Positions 61,172-64,000 of a DNA stretch of 64,000 nucleotides are shown here, piece after piece. Where the stretch lies: positions 248,001-312,000 of the forward strand of contig PKRE01000002.1 of the NCBI GenBank assembly GCA_017577615.1, written 5' to 3'. Origin of the DNA: Gammaproteobacteria bacterium (GTDB lineage Bacteria > Pseudomonadota > Gammaproteobacteria > Steroidobacterales > Steroidobacteraceae). A program made the translations under genes and the position numbers. The first letter of the stretch is position 1, and the number at the start of each line of letters is the position of its first letter. Below the pieces are notes generated by a model that was given only the letters and a program-made list of their open reading frames with translations, made no database searches and was not told the origin of the DNA.

Positions 61172-62164
61172 ATGCGGATTCCTCGAACTCGCATCGTCCT
61201 TGCGACTGCGCTGCTGGTCGCGCACGTTACGGAGGCGGCTCCATCCCTCACCCGTGCCCCTGACGTCACCTCGTCCAGGCGAGCGAACCTCGAGATGCAA
61301 GCGAGCGCGGGTTCGTATTGGACCTTGGCGGGTCGACCGGATGTTCGTTCTGCTTCGGTCGTGGTCTTCGACGAAGACGACGGATCGGTGCTGTATGCGA
61401 AGGATGCCGCACGGGTGCGTCCGATCGCGTCGATCACGAAGCTGATGACCGCCATCGTGGTGCGGGAGGCAAGTCTGCCGCTCGATGAGCCGATCACCAT
61501 CACTGAAGCGGATCGTGATACGTTGCGGGGAACAACGTCGCGTCTCCTCATTGGCACGACGCTCACGCGCGACGATCTGCTCCATCTTGCCCTTATGTCC
61601 TCCGAGAATCGGGCTGCTCATGCGCTCGGACGGACTTACCCCGGCGGGCTGACTGCCTTTCTCCGTGCGGCGAACAAGAAGGCACGGGAACTGGGAATGA
61701 CCACGGCGCGGTTTGTCGATCCCACTGGCTTGTCGAGTGGCAACGTTGCCAGCGCTCAGGACCTGGTCAAGCTCGTGCGCGCAGCCGCAATGGATCCACT
61801 GATCCGCGAATACTCCACGAGCCCCAGCCACGTCGTGGTGGTGGGCGGCAAGCTGCTGGAGTTCCGCAACAGCAATTCACTCGTCACGAAAGACGAGTGG
61901 CACATAGCACTGCAGAAAACTGGTTATACGTCTGATGCCGGGCGTTGCCTTGTGATGACGGCCTACGTGCGAGAGCGCCCGGTCGTCATGGTTCTGCTCA
62001 ATTCCGTCGGTCGTTACACGCGTATTGCCGATGCACAACGTGTGCGTACATGGATGGAGTCAGGCGACGGCGTAGATCAGTTCGCGCGCTCGCCGCGATC
62101 GGCGGCATTCCATACCACCTATGCCGGCAAGGAAGACGGGGACGCCAAAGCGGTCTCTCACTAG
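61172..62164 (+). CDS. pbpG: D-alanyl-D-alanine endopeptidase (PBP7 type)
   Basis: A 330-residue serine peptidase of the S11 family that trims peptidoglycan in the periplasm. Signal peptide (about 1-23), then SxxK (S87-ITK90), SxN (S144-EN146) and KTG (249-251), with HAL-type helix spacing as in PBP7/PbpG. The C-terminal membrane-binding domain of PBP5-like carboxypeptidases is absent. A GNRA-loop terminator follows at 62188. Confidence 0.9.
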   Translation: MRIPRTRIVLATALLVAHVTEAAPSLTRAPDVTSSRRANLEMQASAGSYWTLAGRPDVRSASVVVFDEDDGSVLYAKDAARVRPIASITKLMTAIVVREASLPLDEPITITEADRDTLRGTTSRLLIGTTLTRDDLLHLALMSSENRAAHALGRTYPGGLTAFLRAANKKARELGMTTARFVDPTGLSSGNVASAQDLVKLVRAAAMDPLIREYSTSPSHVVVVGGKLLEFRNSNSLVTKDEWHIALQKTGYTSDAGRCLVMTAYVRERPVVMVLLNSVGRYTRIADAQRVRTWMESGDGVDQFARSPRSAAFHTTYAGKEDGDAKAVSH

Positions 62165-62187
62165 AGGAGGCCGGGCGTAGCGAACAG

Positions 62188-62207
62188 GCGCGCGAAAGCG
62201 CGCTTTT
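62188..62207 (+). terminator. intrinsic terminator after pbpG
   Basis: GCGCGC (62188-62193), loop GAAA, GCGCGC (62198-62203), then TTTT. A GAAA tetraloop on a short GC stem plus a short T-run. Confidence 0.65.
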
Positions 62208-62352
62208 CGCTCGAGCCCCCAAGGCGCGGCGTGCTTCCGCTTCTGTGCCCCCGCTGCGCACGCAGCGCGCGGCTTTCTCCTGCAGGTCTCGAGCGGCGTG
62301 ATCGGCGCCCGCTCAGCAGCTACACTGCGCGCCTTCGATTGAGCGTGCCTAC

Positions 62353-63591
62353 ATGACCCCGCAGCATCCCACGGTTGATTCTCGCTCGTTTGCCGCGCTT
62401 CGTCATCCGGGCTATCGAGGTTTCTTTTTCAGCTTTGCCGGCGCGATGATGGCCGACAACATCGAGCACGTCATCAGCTACTGGGTCATCTTCGGCAAGT
62501 TCCAGTCGGCGGCGCTCGCCGGTTTCGCAGTCATCGCACACTGGCTGCCGTTCCTGTTGCTGTCCGTTCACGCCGGTGCGCTCGCAGATCGTTTCGATGC
62601 GCGCCGAGTGATTCAAGCGGGCATGCTGCTCTTCATGGGCGTATCGGTTGCCTGGGGCGTGTTGTTCGCCACCGACACGCTCGAGATGTGGCATGCGATG
62701 GTGTTGCTCGTCTTGCATGGTCTTGCAGGAGTGCTGTGGAGCCCGGCCTCGCAAGTGCTCTTGCATCACGTGGTGCCGCTCGAGACCTTGCCGAGTGCCG
62801 TGAGGCTCAATGCGACGGCGCGCCAGCTCGGGCTCTTAGCCGGTCCGGCCGTGGGCGGGCTCATCCTCATCGTGATGGGGCCGATCTACGGCATTTTCTT
62901 CAACGCCTTGTTGTACCTGCCTACGTTCCTGTGGCTCATGAGGGCTCCGTACGATCCTGCGGCCCATCCGAGAAGCCAGCGGGCCATCGGGGGATTTCGC
63001 GACATCTTCGACACGATCAAAGAAGTCGCAGGTCATCGCACTTTGTCGGCCATGATCGCACTTGCTGGCGCGGCCTCGCTTTTCATAGGCAATGCCTATC
63101 ACGCACAGATGCCCGAATTCGCGCACGCGCTCGGGCAGACCGAGGCCGATTTCTACTACAGCATGCTGTTGGCAGCCGACGCGGCGGGAGCGCTTACTGC
63201 GGGCTTGGTGCTGGAAAGCCGCGGTCTGCTGCCGCCAAGGTCGCGCACGGCCTTCATGCTCGCCATCATCTGGTGCTGTGCTCTGGCAGGATTCGCGTTG
63301 TCGCCGTTCTATGTGCTGGCACTCGTGCTCCTTTTCGTGGCGGGGTTTACCGAGCTGTCGTTCAACTCCATGGCGCAAACGCTCGTGCAATTGAATGCAC
63401 CGCCTGCCATTCGCGGCCGCGTGATCGGGCTGTTCACGATGTCGGCGCTCGGCCTTAGAACGTTCAGCGGCGTGTCGGTCGGTCTTGTCGGGAGCCTGAT
63501 CGGCATTCACAGCTCGCTGGCGCTGAGCGCGGTAGCGTTCGCGCTGTTGAGCGTGGGACTGCTGCTGATGATGCGACGGGCACCTCAGTAG
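62353..63591 (+). CDS. major facilitator superfamily transporter (EntS-like)
   Basis: A 412-residue polytopic membrane protein with about 12 helices. The A-like loop HAGALADRFDARRVIQ between helices 2 and 3 and a matching segment in the second half are typical of the enterobactin-exporter (EntS) type of MFS. The substrate cannot be assigned. The start MTPQHPTVDSRSFAALRHPGYRGFFFSF gives a normal cytosolic N-terminus. No siderophore synthesis genes lie nearby. Confidence 0.88.
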   Translation: MTPQHPTVDSRSFAALRHPGYRGFFFSFAGAMMADNIEHVISYWVIFGKFQSAALAGFAVIAHWLPFLLLSVHAGALADRFDARRVIQAGMLLFMGVSVAWGVLFATDTLEMWHAMVLLVLHGLAGVLWSPASQVLLHHVVPLETLPSAVRLNATARQLGLLAGPAVGGLILIVMGPIYGIFFNALLYLPTFLWLMRAPYDPAAHPRSQRAIGGFRDIFDTIKEVAGHRTLSAMIALAGAASLFIGNAYHAQMPEFAHALGQTEADFYYSMLLAADAAGALTAGLVLESRGLLPPRSRTAFMLAIIWCCALAGFALSPFYVLALVLLFVAGFTELSFNSMAQTLVQLNAPPAIRGRVIGLFTMSALGLRTFSGVSVGLVGSLIGIHSSLALSAVAFALLSVGLLLMMRRAPQ

Positions 63592-63647
63592 GGATCCGAT
63601 GCCCGAGCTCGTGTACGCTGCGTGCATGGTGAGCAGCGCGTGCACCT

Positions 63648-63677
63648 CGTGGCCGGCGCGCGTACGCGCCGGCCACG
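63648..63677. terminator. 13-bp hairpin between convergent genes
   Basis: CGTGGCCGGCGCG (63648-63660) and CGCGCCGGCCACG (63665-63677), loop CGTA. It shares a 9-bp arm core with the hairpin at 56459 and lies between the MFS gene and an opposing partial gene. Confidence 0.7.
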
Positions 63678-63688
63678 ACGGTCCCAAG

Positions 63689-64000
63689 CTAATGTCCGCT
63701 CGCAAGCGATTCTTGGGCAAGTGTGACGGGGCGGTATCCACCCCGCGTTCTGAAATAAAGCAATAGACCAAGATAGCTCAGCAGCATGATGGTCGGGAAG
63801 ATCGTGATCTTCGCGAGCGCACCCTGTTTCGCGGCGCGTTCCACCGCGCGTACTTGTTCCTGCTGTTGGAATGGCAGCTGGGCGACTTTGTCTGCGTCGA
63901 CAGCTGAGTAGCTACCGAGGAAATAGCTGTCTTGCCGTGCGATCTCGCTGTAGACGCCGGGTATCCGGGCTTCGATAGCGGTCTGTGCGGAGCGCTCCTG
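63689..64000 (-). CDS. C-terminal part of a membrane protein (possibly MFS transporter)
   Basis: 103 residues at the window edge, read leftward and ending at TAG 63689-63691. A soluble, Gln/Ala-rich segment (QERSAQTAIEARIPGVYSEI ... QQQEQVRAVERAAKQGALA) is followed by one clear membrane helix (ITIFPTIMLLSYLGLLLYF) and a short basic tail (RTRGGYRPV). The layout fits the last periplasmic loop and final helix of a polytopic transporter. The identity needs the missing upstream part. Confidence 0.6.
   Translation of the reverse strand, partial: QERSAQTAIEARIPGVYSEIARQDSYFLGSYSAVDADKVAQLPFQQQEQVRAVERAAKQGALAKITIFPTIMLLSYLGLLLYFRTRGGYRPVTLAQESLASGH

Overview
The window is from a high-GC gammaproteobacterium. 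Gene order (metY-rimP-nusA-infB-rbfA-truB-rpsO-pnp; mtaD-ubiG beside gyrA-serC-pheA-hisC-aroA-cmk-rpsA-ihfB) matches Pseudomonas/Xanthomonas-type chromosomes. The PhaR regulator, a large TonB-dependent receptor, a Hanks-type kinase and a spermidine-dehydrogenase-like oxidoreductase would fit a Steroidobacter/Nevskiales-type organism, but this placement is inference only. No phage, transposase, plasmid or CRISPR signature was seen.

Region 1 (1-10.3 kb, + strand) holds the end of nuoN, an initiator tRNA and the nusA/infB transcription-translation operon through rpsO and pnp. A consensus sigma70 promoter precedes the tRNA, and two intrinsic-terminator-like hairpins lie between the tRNA and rimP. 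Region 2 (10.4-13 kb, - strand) holds phaR, gluQRS and a dksA with a long Lys/Ala/Pro-rich N-terminal tail. Region 3 (13.2-19.9 kb, +) is the smc-zipA-ligA chromosome and division cluster. Region 4 (19.9-21.7 kb, -) is yciB, a BolA-family gene and a lipoprotein parvulin. Region 5 (21.8-26.9 kb, +) is a Sua5/YciO protein, trpS, scpA, scpB and a RluB-like pseudouridine synthase whose catalytic Asp is replaced by Gln. Region 6 (26.8-32 kb, -) is mtaD-ubiG-rmuC-squalene/phytoene-synthase-like-yciK. Region 7 (32.2-46 kb, +) is gyrA, serC, serA, pheA, hisC, aroA, cmk, rpsA, ihfB, lapA, a helix-hairpin-helix protein and galU.

Region 8 (46.1-64 kb) is accessory and has larger intergenic gaps. It contains a secreted subtilisin with a GlyGly-CTERM-like sorting tail, two small lipoproteins, a TonB-dependent receptor, a TPR-containing Ser/Thr kinase, and a tiny secreted-peptide operon. 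The peptide operon encodes a 120-aa protein with six 13-residue Pro-rich repeats and a 57-aa peptide, and lies downstream of two perfect CRP-type palindromes. Further on are arsC, an orphan 79-aa gene behind a 23-bp palindromic operator, an outer-membrane-barrel candidate, a Tat-type flavoprotein, a four-Cys TraR-type zinc finger protein, PBP7, an MFS transporter and a cut-off membrane protein.

Regions 1-7 serve core functions: energy, RNA and protein synthesis, chromosome organisation, and the serine/aromatic/histidine supra-operon. Region 8 looks like envelope and secretion biology. The signals most worth follow-up are the CRP-palindrome/secreted-repeat-peptide operon, the apparently inactive RluB homologue, the 57.5-kb operator with its orphan gene, and the tandem attenuator-like hairpins ahead of rimP-nusA.
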